From assembly GCA_035079385.1 (NCBI GenBank), contig JAVHKY010000058.1, positions 248,001-312,000 of the forward strand: DNA of 64,000 nt. The letters run 5' to 3'. Numbering within the stretch: position 1 is the first letter of the stretch; each line of letters begins with the position of its first letter. Below, piece after piece: positions 25,641-38,964 of the stretch. The notes beneath the pieces are model-generated. The model saw only the letters and a program-made list of their open reading frames with translations, did not search any database and was not told the origin of the DNA. Source of the DNA: Aspidiotus rigidus. Taxonomy: Eukaryota; Arthropoda; Insecta; Hemiptera; Diaspididae. Both the position numbers and the translations under genes were made by a program.

Positions 25641-27000
25641 AAAGTTCATCGCATATGGGTCACTCCGCAGGTGCGGAAGCCGTCATAAAAGTGCACTCAA
25701 ATCTGACTATTCGTCTGGTAAAAATTATATTACTGCTCGTGCATGTTCAGGGTCAGGCTGCAATAAAATTGTGTTTCCATCAGGCGATCATTTACACTTG
25801 ATTAAAGCTTTCGACGCTCCTTATAACATAGCAGTTGCAAATCCTAATGAGGATGTCTGCCTACCTATTTATTAAGTCGATAACTTGAATATTCTCCCGA
25901 AATGTGTTACAATTTTAAATCTGGGTGAATTCAATATTTATGACAATATTCGAGAAAATCTTTCGATTCGTCCTTTTGTAGATCAAGGATACCCAGTAAT
26001 TTATTTCAAGCACTCAGTGCACGTCGTCCATAAAGACTCTTTGTCTCCGACGTCTATTCGCTCTATTTTACTTGTGTTCCCTGCCTTGTGGTTTTTCAAC
26101 CTACGAGTTCCAATAGAGTTGGACTCGCAAGCAGTCGCTTCTGTAGCGAGGAAAAACGGATTTTTTTCAGAGTTTACCAATGATTTTACGACTCAGTCCA
26201 AACTAAAAGAATATCTGACTTCCATTCCTCATTGTTCATTAGATGATCTTAACAAATTAGAGGAACAGGAAATCCGGTCTATTAAGTGGCCAACTTGCCC
26301 GTCTGTGGCATTATCGGTTGGGACATCCTAGCGTACCAGTTATGCGCAAGCTTGTGCAGACGCTGCCTGAACTTTAAGGCATTACCATCTCAGACTCAAT
26401 CCAAGATTGTCATTTGAGATTGTCACCCTTGTAAACTGGCCAAAGCTAAAAGCTCTTACTTACCAAAGTTCGCACTCGAGCACCACAACCGCTCGCACCT
26501 ATACATACCGATGTGCTAGAGCCGGTCTTACCACCGGCGTACCCTTCTAGAGACGAATGTATCTACGCAATTGTAGACAATTTTTCCAGATATGGATATG
26601 ATTTTCCCCATAATAACTCAAAATGAGGTGCATGTCGGACTCGAAAGTTTCTTTGAGGAGATGGATCAAATGGTTCCCTATTACTGTACTACAAAGTCCA
26701 TTAGACTGGGCCATGGAACGCCGTACCGTACGGCGCTCTCGTATACAATGTATTACCACAAAAAGCGGTGAATAATTAAATGCCTTGCACGGTTCTTTTC
26801 AAACGAATGCCTTCACTTATAACTCTCCGAAGATTCGGATGTGTTGCTCATGAAACTCTGCCCAAGAAAGTAGGTAAATATACAGATAGAGCTAAACGAA
26901 AGTTTTTCACCGGTTTATCAACCAATGGTGCTTAATTGTTAGATCCTGATACAGGATCAATTCAGAACGTTTCAAATGTTACTTTCACAGAATCTCAAGT
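25640..27000 (+). pseudogene. Copia protease/integrase region, degraded
   Basis: The integrase zinc-binding HHCC site is recognisable: WHYRLGHPSVPVMRKL at about 26306-26353, then CHPCKLAKAK at about 26421-26450. The catalytic core follows in pieces (HTDVLEP near 26507, YAIVDNFSRYG near 26563). The C-terminal part FGCVAHETLPKKVGKYTDRA lies at about 26836-26895 and LLDPDTGSIQNVSNVTF at 26938-26990. Stops at about 26374, 26416 and 26934 and several frameshifts break it. A protease with the usual DSGA motif was not found upstream. Confidence 0.82.
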
Positions 27001-27589
27001 CTCCGGCCATCATTATGGCCCTTTTTGCACAGACTCCTTTCCGCGACCCTATAAAACTTGGACGACCTATTTCAGCAGCAGATGCTGATGTCGAATTTGA
27101 ACACGACGAATCGTTTCGTCCTCCTCCAATAAAAAAGAGGAAAATTAGGTCAGTAGAAACTGAACATCAATATTATACTCCGGCAACCCATAAAAGAGCT
27201 CCTCTAAAAATGCAACTCAATTTATTCGATGTTCTTTATGATTATCTTAGTACTAAAGTTAGTGCACTGTACCCTCCCTCTGTTGCCCAGTTCACAATCT
27301 GGACTACTTATCCAGCTACACCCAATTTACCTCGGCTCCAATGTGTTGGAGATCATTATCAACCCATGCGCGTCTGATGATTCACAGCCTTTAGCGCAAG
27401 ACTCTCGTCCATTTACCACTCTACTTGCACGCCATTATATCAACAAAAATCAGTTGATTCCCATGTTCAGGGAGATTCATCTGAGTACCCCTCAGACACT
27501 CTTTCATCTTCTTTTGATGATACCTCACTGACGTATGAACGCTTTTATGCGCGTTTATCACGCTCCGGGGAAGCTATTCATTCTCCACA

Positions 27590-28330
27590 ATCTGTCCAGT
27601 GGAAAGATGTAAATCATGAAGAGTTCAAGGCGATGGCGCAAAATCACACATGGGTCCCTCTTACTCGAGACTCTCTTCCTCGAAGAACTAAAACAATTGA
27701 TTCTACATGGATTTTTCGTCTCAAGGAAGACCTAGAGGGTAATTCCAAGTTCCGAGCTCGCCTTGTCGCTCGTGGCTTTACAGACCCCAATCCCTATGAT
27801 ATTATGGAAACATATGCTCCTGTCGCTGATATCAGCGATATACTTGCCGTTCTTTCCATCACCGTGAAACATGGCTATTATATTCAGCAATTATGTCAAA
27901 GTCGTTTTTCTTCCTGGTATCTTGGATAAACCAGTATATATGTTCTTTCCGCAAGGATATGAAGTAGACAATTTAAACCCTAAAGTACATGTTCTGAAAT
28001 TATTCCGCTCACCATATGGATTAAAAGTAAGTCCAAAAAGATGGTACAAAAGATTTTGTGCAACTCTCCAGCAAATGGGCTTTAGGCCTTATGTATCCAA
28101 GCCGTGCATTTTTAAGTGGAAATCCACGAAAAATGGAGTATCCTCAGTCGTCATTCTCGTTCTTTATGTTGACGATATCCTCCTTGTCGGTACTAATCAA
28201 AGAAAATGCGAGAAGTTATTCAAGAATTAACTACAAAGTTCAAAATTCCTGATCTCGGTACTCCGAACAAGTTTCTCGGAATAGAGATTGCTTATAATAT
28301 GATCGAACGTCCTCTCTTCTTCTCTCAGCC
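27590..28330 (+). pseudogene. Copia reverse transcriptase region, degraded
   Basis: It opens with WKDVNHEEFKAMAQNHTW and continues TWIFRLKEDLEGNSKFRARL, then ARGF and METYAPVADIS, the standard Copia RT start. After a frameshift near 27890 the frame reads KPVYMFFPQGYEVDN, SPYGLKVSPKRWYKRF and the catalytic LYVDDILLVGTN (YVDD at 28165-28176). The frame is lost again near 28230 (stop). Catalytic aspartates are still encoded, so the damage is mostly indels and stops. Confidence 0.9.
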
Positions 28331-28479
28331 GAAGTACCTATACCCTCAAATTACTTGAGAATTTCGGCCGTTCTCTCTCTGATCCATCGAAATCGACACC
28401 TCTATTATGACCATTGAAGCCTCGAAGAAATGAGAGTCAAATCCTGACGAATTTATTCCTCTACCACCTGTTCACAATA

Positions 28480-29115
28480 CAGGGAAGCTATCGGTTCATT
28501 CATCTTCTTGATGAATTGTACGCGCCCCGATATTGCCTTTGCAGTCAATGCGGCTGCTTGGGCGCAAACCAACCCGACAGTGTCGGATTGGCAAGCCTTC
28601 GTCCATCGAATTCTTTTTTACTTCGGAGGTATCCTTACGCCAAGGTCTCCTGTATACAGGATCTTCCAGCCTCCTTAAATGGTCCCCAAATGCTTCGTTA
28701 GATACGAACGTGGTAACTGCCCGGTCAACTTCAGGATACACTCCTCCTGCTTATGATGACCTAATTTCACGGAGAACAAAGAAGCAAACTCACGTTGATC
28801 TCTCTTCAGCCGCAGCTGAGTACGTCGCCGCCTCTTTGGCGTGCCGACAAGTGGTCTCACTCAAAGCTCTCTTTGAGTTCTTAAGTTATGACGTACCTAG
28901 TCCAATTATTTATGTGGATCACACATCCACCATCCACCTAGCCAGTCTCTCAAACAGAAGTCCTTGAAGAACACAGTTCATCTCTGTTTCCACCATATCA
29001 GCGTGGAAATACACAACAATACTATTGTTTTCGTATGAGTGCCTTTGGTCGATAATTTAGCCGATGTGTTTACAAAAGCATTACCCGAAGCCGGGTTCAC
29101 TCACTTCCGTGATCA
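28480..29115 (+). pseudogene. Copia RNase H region, degraded
   Basis: After a broken linker region, the frame at 28710-28967 encodes STSGYTPPAYDDLISRRTKK, then the hallmark THVDLSSAAAEYVAASLACR with the catalytic glutamate, and YVDHTSTIHLA. Downstream pieces with frame changes resemble the end of Copia pol (LADVFTKALPEAGFTHFRDQ in the frame at about 29059-29118). A 640-bp non-coding tail separates it from the 3' LTR. Confidence 0.88.
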
Positions 29116-29746
29116 GTTGGTTTCTGATCTTTCACATCACTCATTATTGTCCTTGTATTTCTGATTTCAGAAGAGGACTCAAGCTGTATTGCTTGTTCGG
29201 CAGTCAAGTCGAAATGTTATTCGTTTTCTTTTTCTTTTCTTTCTCGGCTTGCTCATATTATACATATTGATTTTTTGCAATGTTATTTGGATTTAATTGT
29301 TTGTGCTGACTATTCCATTTTATCAAGTTTCTGTCAAGTATTGACTTACATTTTCTTATTAATTCCGTATCCTTCTACAGGATCTTTCTTTACTCGCTTA
29401 TGCTCGGTGATTATTTTTGCAGTACATCGATTTCCATTTTTATGGGACTTTTCTTTATTGGTCGACGTTGTCGCTTTTCCTTTCCTTTCATTTGGAATTA
29501 ATTGTAAACTACCCCTGGCTTTGTTCCTTGCATTTCATGCCTCTTCCTTTCAGTGTAATTGTTTCTCCTCTTTCAGTCCACTCGGAGTTTAAGCTTTTTG
29601 CTCTACAGAATGAGCCTCGGATCAGTTCCGACATTTGGCACTCCGTTTTCCCTTGAGGTCCTGGTTTCATCAGGATATGTTCTTTCCCAGGCCACTCAAC
29701 CTCCTCTCCGTTCAGTAACCGTTGCTGTTTGGGTCCGGCCACGCCT

Positions 29747-29755
29747 GGCGGGGAG
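29747..29755 (+). promoter_or_regulatory. Polypurine tract of the Copia element
   Basis: GGCGGGGAG directly precedes the TGTTAG start of the 3' LTR. That is the expected site for plus-strand priming. It is short and has one C. Confidence 0.6.
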
Positions 29756-29990
29756 TGTTAGAGTGTGTAGTATAGACAGCCGTGTCCGTCCGCGGCTAGC
29801 AGCGCGTTCCCTTCTCTTACCGTTCAGCAGTACTCGCTGCTCTCGCGTACGCTCGTACGTCAGTCGTATTCGTGCACGCTATCGTGCATGTTCACGCGCT
29901 GCCTCTGTAGATTCCCGATCATCTCGGGTTAACCCTTTCTATTGTTCCCTAGTGGGGAATGATCACGAGATGGGCTCAAGCCCTCTAACA
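29756..29990 (+). repeat. 3' LTR of the Copia element
   Basis: 235 bp, with no difference from the 5' LTR found by eye. Followed by the GATGG target duplication at 29991-29995. Confidence 0.96.
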
Positions 29991-30165
29991 GATGGTGTTT
30001 TGAGAGCAGATCGTGTTGGTTGTAAAACAGGACATGTAAAGAGATGTTCTACACTCAGATTGTCGTCTTGACAATGAGGACATGATGGAGGGAAAAGATT
30101 TGTTAGAAGGTATGTGTGAGTGAGACGAGTAAATACAAAACATTGAAAGACGCACAACATCAAAT
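29991..30165 (-). pseudogene. LINE C-terminal fragment, upstream part
   Basis: The minus strand encodes FTRLTHTYLLTNLFPPSCPH and CQDDNLSVEHLFTCP, with the Cys/His pattern CPxC...H...C that ends many Jockey- and I-like ORF2 proteins, then LQPTRSALKTPS up to the Copia insertion. It begins after an in-frame TGA near 30160; the upstream part is lost or diverged. Confidence 0.82.
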
Positions 30166-30239
30166 TTCATGGGGGCCTCCTATGTGTGTGTGTTGTCCAG
30201 ATTTTTAATTAGATTTAGCCTAACATCAGCTGAAGAAGA

Positions 30240-31226
30240 TCCCAACAACCAATCTGTCCTTTCAAGACAGATGCAGAAATGCAATAGGGAAACCCATCTG
30301 CGGGTGACCCTTGACCATGGAAGCGAACCCCTCTTCTTCCTCTATCTCCCCACTCCAGGGATGAGTAGACGGACTGGGGGGTAATAATAGTAGTATTATT
30401 ATTAGTGTTATTATTATTACTATATCTACTTTTAGACCTCTTACCCTTATCCTCTTAGTTTATCTTTGCATTCGTCAGCCAACCAGCTGACGATCTCCAA
30501 ACTACACCTTCTTCACCCCCGAAGAAGTCGCCGAAGCGCGTTGGGGATCTACCCTGACCGCGGAAGTGTACCCCTCTCTACTCCCTTTCGGGAACTTAGT
30601 CAAGTAGAGAGCCTTGGAACATAGTTTCCCACTAAACCACACTCCCTTAACAGGGAATGCCGAAGTGCGATGGGGGAAGCCCGTCCAGTGCATAAGTCAC
30701 CGGACAGTCTCTGCGGGCGACCCCCTGACCACAGAAGCAACCACCACATAAGCCACACAAGACACTCATCGTCTTAGAGACCAAGATACGTACAGTCAGT
30801 GTCACCTCCGATACGGTTATCTGCAACGCAGGCCTTCACGTCCAATCCTATGGGAGGGATTGGGTTACGTACTGCCTCGCTTGTTATCTCCTTAAGCATA
30901 GGCAGGCACGAGTTATCTATGGAATGACAGTGTATCTCGCAAACGCTTACTATTTATTGACATATGGGCTCTCGCGTCCATCAGAGTGGTGCCTGACTGG
31001 ACCAATTACCGTCCCATATATGTCCCTTTTGACAGTAGAAAGGCTTTCACGTCCAATCAGGTATTCTTGCTCTGCCTGTTTGGGTTACGTATCGACCCGC
31101 CTCTGCCCCCCTCTCAAGCAAGAGCGACTGCTGCACTGCATTCACGTCTTGGTTAACTACCAACTCGCCTCGGCTCGAGGAACCCCCCCCCCCAAAAAAA
31201 AAAAAAAAAAAAAAAAGAAAAAAAAG
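30240..31226. repeat. Degenerate repeat cluster ending in poly(A)
   Basis: Three diverged units share GGGnGAnCnnnTGACCnnnGAAG (about 30295, 30545 and 30707). Two copies of a CTTCACGTCCAATC...TTGGGTTACGTA segment lie at about 30835 and 31046. The block ends at about 31181 with a C run followed by some 23 A bases. The A tail suggests retroposed material (SINE- or LINE-derived). The segment at 30520 also has GAAGAAGTCGCCGAAGCGCG, loosely like the loop cores of the RpS3 palindromes. Confidence 0.5.
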
Positions 31227-31229
31227 ATT

Positions 31230-33180
31230 TAGCCTACCAAAAGAACAAGAAGTATTATGGAAATCCTAACTCCACTAATGTGTGCGTTAGTTTGTGTGCC
31301 TGGAGACAGTGCAGCTTGGAGGTTGCCAAGAAGTGAAGGTTTCAATGAGGATATCCTTTCAATACTGAAGTTATACCCGAAAGAGTCGATACCCGTGTTG
31401 GAGGAAACAAAATGAATGCATATTATGGAACCCGCACCCACTCCATTATAGAGGACGGATTTCTTATCAAAGTCGATCATTAAAATCGATCATTAAATTG
31501 AAAGTTCTTCACAGAACAAGAACTATTTGCTTCCGAATTATGAAACTTGACGTATAGGTAGTTTATAAATGTTACCACTTACGACATACCTTTGCAGACG
31601 CAATGTGATATTGTGCAACAATCTATACATTACACCCACAATAATAATCTGACTTTTGTCCGTGACTGTTTAATCGTTAAAAAAATATGTCAGTTTTTTC
31701 ATTTTTTTTTTTAATCTTCAGAGCTTGTTCTCCGTAGGCTATTAGCTTTAGAGTTTTTAAATAGTTTAAGATAGTGCGTACCTATTTTCTGCACAAAAGC
31801 AATTAGTTGTTCTCGAGGTATTTGAGGATCTAGGGAAAACAGACGCGTGACAGAAAACTTCGGTTTTTATAATCCTCTAGCGTCGGCTATTTATGGGTAC
31901 TATGACAACTTTCCTTTCAAATGTAGAATACAAAAAGTGCAATTCCTCGCGAGTAAACCATCGAAGTATGTACAGTATTATAATTTTTTTTTTTTTCAAT
32001 TTTATGGGCTGACAAGAATACGGAATGTTCTTATACATGTACCCGCGTGGTAAGCACGTGCTTCTAATTTAGACTCTACACGTTCTTACCGCTCTCTTTC
32101 AACAGCCCGTATGTACATTCGCATTTACATTAGTATTTCACTCGAGTTTAGAACGGTTATCCATTGTCAATGTCGTTATACAATTCGGGTAATTAGATGA
32201 GAGTTATCGCTGTCAAAATAAATCTAGCGAACGGTCAATCTGTGACGCAAATTCCAGCATCTTTGAGACAGCGCTTTTACGGCTCTGAGATTGATAGAGT
32301 CTTGATTCGTATACGATCCAACTGTAAATGGGTGTTCTATTGAGGCGGAATAGATTGTGACCGTCATCATTAGACAGATGGACGAACGACAACAAGCTGT
32401 TGATGATGTCCGCCTTGTTAGCGCGAACGCGAGTACACGAGAGTGAACGAACGAATTTGAAAAATTTCTCCTCGCTCGTCTTAATTGAAATGTAAGTTAG
32501 AATATCGAAGTACAGGCCGGCCGTATTTTAAACGATTTTATGTTCTCTGTCACTGAATCTGAGGTGATAAATGTCTACGTTTGAGGCTGCAAGGTTAGCG
32601 AGAGGCGAGATTTAAAATCTTCGAGGGTACATTATTTAACTGCTCGCGTTAATGATTTTTAAGTGATCAATATGGAGCGGGAGTCAATCTTTCCAACTAA
32701 ACTTTCTTTGTAAGATCGATTTTTCGTCAGATATTTTTCTGCCCGCTCGCTAATGATATTAGGTTTAGAACTTTGAAACATCAGTCAGTCTCTCAATTGA
32801 ACGAGGAATCTTCAATTTGTACCACTATGATTAGTTGCCAACTTCACAGGAGGGTTACAATTGGTAATACGACTCATCAGCATCCATTTTTGCCCAAAAT
32901 TCATCAAGGACAAACCTCTGGAAAAAATCAACAAGCAGGCTCTTAACTGCACTAAGGTTATGACCTGGATAGAAGAACTTGCAGCGTGAAAAAAGTGATG
33001 GGCAGCGTAGAGGTAGGAGAGGACGTTATGGACGGAAAAACAGTTATTGCCGAAAGCTTTTCAGAAAGATAAGGAGTTTGATGGGTTTGGCGGCGGAGGG
33101 TGCTGAAGCGGGGTACGCGAATATGTAACTGACTGAAACGTCACTTCAGGATATATTAGTAGGGGTTACACTCACTAAGA
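31230..33180. other. No gene seen
   Basis: No recognisable domain on either strand; ORFs stay under 85 codons. The A run at 33181 may be the tail of a retroposon lying in about 32840-33180, but no coding part was recognised. Confidence 0.4.
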
Positions 33181-35130
33181 AAAAAAAAAAAAAAAAAAAA
33201 ACGATGATAGACATCTGAAAGGAGCTTCTAATCAACATGAAGGCAAATTTCAAAATGGATGGTTGACTTTGTGGTAAAAGACGAACATCTCATATTGTAT
33301 GGTTCAAATTTTACATTTTTTTTCTTCTCCAATGAAAGAAAATAGTGTCTCGAATAACACTCTCAATTTCCCGCTAACAGGTCTTGAGCTAAATTTTCTG
33401 TGGCACGTTCTATTATCAATATTTCTAATTCTATTAATGAAAATAATGAAAAATTTCAACTTGAATGAATACGAATATCAATTAATAAAGAAATCATAAA
33501 AGAATGATTTAAAAAATATTAACATGAATTAAATTGATAAAAATTGACCAATATTTTTATTCACATAAAATTAATTAAAAGTGATAAAAAAATATAAAAA
33601 AATTAACATCTTTCAGTAATTTATTTGATAATAATTTGATTTTCAATTGTAGTGGTAGTGGTATAATAATATTTTGAAATACATAATATTAATTTGTGAA
33701 GAACTACTTTTTGATTTTATTTATTTAATTATGATTAGAGGCCGGATTCATGGCAGCAAAAAATTTCATTTTTGGCATCAGATATGAAATTTTCAATAAT
33801 ATTCAATTAAAAAAAAAAAAAAAAGAAAAAAAGAGGAAAAACACGCATTTTTAGTGCTTTTTCAGATTCACGACCTATTATTCATTTTCCGACCAAAATT
33901 GCGTGATTTTTGACCAAAATAAATTTTGTGGATCAAACTTATTACAAAACCTACCAATTTCTCAATCGAAATTTTTAATTTTTCAATTTTGGACTCAAAA
34001 TAATCTTTTCAATAAAAACTACACAATTATCACCAAAATTGCTGAATTTTAAGCCAACTTTCAACGCGTCTCCTTTTGTTCATGAATGAAAGGGCAACAA
34101 TTTCAAACTTTGTACTCAAAACTAACGGTTCTGGCAAAATTTAGACTTTTTTTGTTAATTTTGGCATTTGTTTCACTTTTGGCAATTTTCGGCAAAATAA
34201 AACTCTTTTCCTTGCTCACTTTTCAAGTGATTTGAACTTGAAGACGGTTTGCCCCTTCAGGAAAAAAAGTGACAAATGCCGGCAAATCCGGGGATAATGA
34301 ATTTTTTTAGTATTATTCATAATTTATTAAATATTTTATTGATAATATAGAACAAATTATAATTATGGCCTATTATTATGTAAATTATTAATTGAAAAAA
34401 TTAATTCATTAAATTCAATTAATTCAATAACTTAAATTAATTTTAATGAAGTTTTATTAATGAATTATATGAATACAACTGAAAAATAATTTCAGAGTTT
34501 GATTTTGGTACTTACCCTTCTGTATCATTAACATTTATGAATCACTTATTCCATTGAATTATCAACTAGAGAATATTATTTTATATTCTCATTTGATGAA
34601 AATAAAATATTCATTTCATTGTAATAATTATTATTAGAATTTGTTTCCTTATTAATTAATTTGAATATTCAGAATATTTTAGTTTTATAAATTTGAAAAT
34701 TTTTTATTTCTTCATAGGTATTAAGAGGTTGTTGAAATTTTGCCAAGTTGATGATTATTTCATCAAGAATCATCATTAATTATTCTTTTATCTATAATAA
34801 ATTTTTTTTAATTAAAAAATTCAGTTACTTTTATAATAATATAATAATTTAAATTTCAAGAATTATTTCTTTTATTACAATATTTTAATAATAAATCACG
34901 TATTCATCCTATGTTTGTTATTAAATAAAAAATTGAAAAAACCAATAAAAGAAATTAAAATTATTCATATTATAATTAACATGATATAAATAAATTTTTC
35001 CAATAAAAATACAATTTTATTCATTACCGTATTTCTTAAAATATTCTTTTTTCACTTCTTTGAAATTCTAAAATCAAGGTACATATTATACACAAATGCG
35101 CACTATACTCGTGTACAAAGACAAAACTTT
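33181..35130. other. AT-rich island
   Basis: Starts at an A run (33181-33201). It is very AT-rich throughout, with TTTTGGnCAAAAT-type words at about 33885-34190 and TTAAT/AATTA runs elsewhere. No coding signal, terminal repeat or RNA gene was seen. Similar in feel to 13891-15530 but I could not align the two by eye. Confidence 0.5.
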
Positions 35131-38100
35131 TAAGGAAATTGCTTACGACTCAAAAATTATTGCTGATTACGAGTACAATTTTTATCAAATACAGAGCACA
35201 ATTCCTTTTTTTTTCCTCTCAATATGTACCTTTCCTTTTTGCATGAAATGCTAGTATTCACTATAGCCCAATAAGGCTTAGAGACTTTCTTCTCGAATAA
35301 TTGGGAATTCCTTGAAGTGAGGCTAGTATTCTTGTACCTATATAACATATTGAATTTTTTCTTTTGTTTTCTTCAAAATTGGGAAAATTGGTCACCCAGA
35401 TTTCTGTCAGCAGTGCGTATTATATTCCGAAATAACGTCTTTAAATTTCTACAGCGCATTATTAAACGTGTGCGCACTATTATAAGAAAATATCTCGTTA
35501 AATTGGGATCCAATCAAAAAAAATTTCGGACAAAAAATGTTCGTCGTGAGATTTTCCATAAAAAAAAAAAAAAAAAAAAAAAAAAACATTCTAACTTTAC
35601 TATGAGTTCAATTATCAGCTTAAAAAATTCGTCAACCATTAAGAGGTTTTGGGGAAAAATTAATTTTTTACAAGTTGGTATTTCAAAAAATCCAGCCCTA
35701 ATATAATGAATTTTCGAACAGAAAATATGTATCATAAAGTTTTCCACAAGGTTTGTCCAACGTTCTGAGCTTTTGTAAAGAAGTCAATTGTTTACAAATA
35801 TAAAAAAAAAATCGAGCTTCGAAAAGAAAAAGTCAGAACAAAAATATTTCTTATAAAAATACGGCCTGAATTGTAACGTCAGTTTAGTCAGCTTAAAAAG
35901 CTTTTAAAAGTTGTGAGTTCTTGGACGAAATCGATCTATAGTGTAAATATCTTGAAAAATTGAGCTCTAATTAAAAAAAGTAGATGAATATGCAGGTGAA
36001 GGAAAGTGTCATCCGATATAACGGTGAGTATTAAGGTATATTGGGATTAAGAGTGAGATATTATCTACATAAATTTTAATTCCACATTGTTGGACCTCTT
36101 CAACAATACCACTATTATTTGTTTTGCGTACTCGTCAAACTCTTAAACCTGAAAAATTCTCCGTACAATAAATTAGAATTCATGCCGCCATGCTTTACGC
36201 GGTTTTCATTAAATCCGTTCATGGTAGAGTTTCATAAAGGAAGACCGACTAGTCTTATTTTTTCTTCCTTCGGTTTTACTTTGTTCAATATCAGAAGGGA
36301 CGAACTCTTGCCCACTTTCTCTGCTACTTTCTCGAAGTCGCAGGTGTTCAAATCTCCGACCAAATATACTTTGGTGTCTTCTTCGTCTCAATAACTGCAC
36401 CTTGCAAGCGAAAGGTGGGAGGTCGTTTTTTCAAATCATCTTTAATCTAACTGTCGGGCTCAGAATACTGACCATCATGAGGTGACGCCATCAACGAAAG
36501 TGAAAACAGCCTATATAACATTTTTTCCCCGGTATTAGTAAAGAGGTTACATCGTCGTACGTTTTTTCTTAGAATGGATTTAATAAATTTGAATGAGGGA
36601 ATCACGTTTGACCAGTCATCCTATGAGTAACCGAACGACGTCCTGACTTCCATTTATCATAAGCGCGATATCAACCCCTTCGCAATTTATTAAATTCTGC
36701 TCACCTTCTTTTCGTATCATTTCTTGTCAAGTCGAATGGAAGAAACGGAAAGTAGGTATTTTCAAATTCTTTACCAGTGATATTTTTTCCAATTTATTCT
36801 TCACGAAGTACAAGAATCTATGTATAGGTACCTGAGGTTTGCCATATTAACACATGTTCGCGAAGATATGGAGATTCGAAGCAAACGTCAAAAGAATACA
36901 AAATTCTATTGTTAAGACCGTTCGTTGGCGGGTAAAAATTTGGTATTCGGTGTATTCGCCACGCTCGCGTGATAAGAAATATGCGCTCGAATGTATTTCC
37001 ATGTACCACTGTCGCCATTAGTCGCCGAAAAATTTTCTCCAGCACGAATTAACATGTTTTATCGAAACCGAACCATATTAAAATGTCGAAGTCGTACGAG
37101 AAAATCGAATATCTCAATTTTAATGATGCCTCAAGTCGCGCTCGTCGTCTCCGTTTCGACGCGAGGCGAGGGGTGGTTTTCCGAAGCTATTACTGTCCTC
37201 CACGTGGTACAGCCAACATATTTATCTGCTCTCGTCAAACCGACGTACCGCACACCATATAAAATCGCCTTGTCTTATTTTCTAATATATTTTCCGGATC
37301 ATCAGTAATCCCTTTCTTGTAAACTACCCTCGGTACATTTCGCATTCCACGAAGCGTCATACTCTCTCTTTCTTTGGTTGTTTTTAGGTGCGTAGAATAA
37401 ACATACCCCGCGATGTTCTTTCGGTCACCGATATTCCAAACAGATGAGTAACTTTTTCGCACCCCATCTAGAATCGCGCGCGTTCATCCCCCTGCGGTTA
37501 TTTTTTTTTTCTTTTCTTCTTTTCGTCACTTTGTAGTCCCATATTTTCTCTCCCTATACATACTTCTTCGAAGCTATTAATTTTTCATCTATTACGCGAT
37601 TTTTCCGTTGTACGCGTCATTTAGGTCATGAAAAATTTTTAATGAAATGGCCGGCCGGCCTAAAGTTAAGCTCGTTAACGGTATACAGTTATATTAAAGT
37701 CGAATCCTATACATCCGAATGAAGGAATATAGCAGGAGGATTCCGGCTTTTAATGTCGAAACGTGCCGGGTGCGACATTCTTCAGTCGACATTCTTTCGC
37801 AAGAGTACATTTTAACGTTCAGGCGTATCCAACGGTAATGAAAATTTGTTTCTTCATTCTTGAACACGAGCACGACGACCCTGATACTCCGCGAGACAGA
37901 TACTTTACTCACCGCTCATTAAGGGCGCACCAAAAACGGGATTAATTGTTATGAAAATGCGAGCCGTTCGTCTTCTGCAGCCAGAAAGGACACTAGAAAA
38001 GAGATAATTATCGCGGATACAGGTTACAAGTGTAGAAGGTTTGTAAACTTGGGCGATCGTCATTAGCGACTGTGCTTTCCTTTTCTCGGACTGAGGCGCG

Positions 38101-38960
38101 TGCCCGTGGCACCTACTCGCTCCCGAGAAAAACAAATAATATCCAGGTCTATAAATTTATTTGTTAATTAAAAAACTTGTCGGACGCGACGATCGTTTGT
38201 GATGACGAATGAAATGAAAACGCTGCATGCAGTCTGCTAATTCAACTAAGCGAATAACAACAATAAAAATATCAGCGTCATTATTTTCTTATATAAAATT
38301 TATATTACGTATAAATTGTCGGAAAAACGCTGGAGCGTTTTAATAATAATTCTTTTACTGTTGGTAATGGTAATGTTTCCCCTTTTCTGTGCTTTACGGT
38401 TTTAAGTTCGTATTTTATAGCTTTATCAGTCCTGTATTATCTGTCATCGTAGGCACTTTACTTCCAGTTCTATTTAGCTTATATTGCTTTTCGTGATACC
38501 GTTGCGGAGTACCAGTAGTGCGTCTATAATTTAAAGCTTTTCACAACCAATAAGGAATAAGTCCAAATTCTGGAGCTTTCCACATGGAGATCTACCGTAC
38601 CGATCGAAGCGATTTAACGTCGAAATTGTCTGCAAATCAAACAGCTATAGGAAAATACTTTTATCCAAACAGCCCTAGGCCTAAAATTATTGAACGTCAA
38701 GCAGTGAATCTCGCAGTAACTCGATAATTATAAATTATGACTATGAATCCATCGTCAGGGAAACCTGGAGTGTGGAAAACACATTCTCGACGGGGACGTT
38801 CCAAGATTCGCGTAAATGGAGAGAGGGGAAGGAAACAACGAAAAATGCTAAGTCCAGGACTGCTTTAGTTTTTTCGATCCATCCTACTTTCCTCTCTTTC
38901 ATCCACTATTCAATATGCAGAGCAAAAACTCAAAAAATTTATCATCTGTTCTTCTCGAAG
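35131..38960. other. No gene seen
   Basis: Mixed composition with A/T runs near 35561-35586. ORFs up to 129 codons, for example 35317-35706 plus, pass through the homopolymer run and carry no motif. It could be intronic to a gene outside the window. Confidence 0.4.
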
Positions 38961-38964
38961 AAAA

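Larger units (their letters stand above)
20952..29990 (+). mobile_element. Copia-type LTR retrotransposon, structurally complete, coding regions decayed
   Basis: The 9,039-bp element has 235-bp LTRs (20952-21186 and 29756-29990) that begin TGTTAG and end CTAACA and look the same at every base by eye. GATGG flanks both sides (20947-20951 and 29991-29995) as a 5-bp target duplication. A primer-binding site follows the 5' LTR and a purine tract precedes the 3' LTR. Internal order is gag, integrase, reverse transcriptase, RNase H, which defines Copia (integrase before RT). All four regions carry stops or frameshifts. A leader of about 2.5 kb (21187-23687) separates the PBS from gag and is unusually long for this group. 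It landed in a minus-strand LINE whose reading frame resumes on the other side. Confidence 0.95.

Noticed and set aside
35317..35706. 129-codon plus-strand ORF
   Set aside because: It passes through a run of about 26 A bases (poly-Lys) and lacks any motif; typical of chance ORFs in AT-rich sequence.
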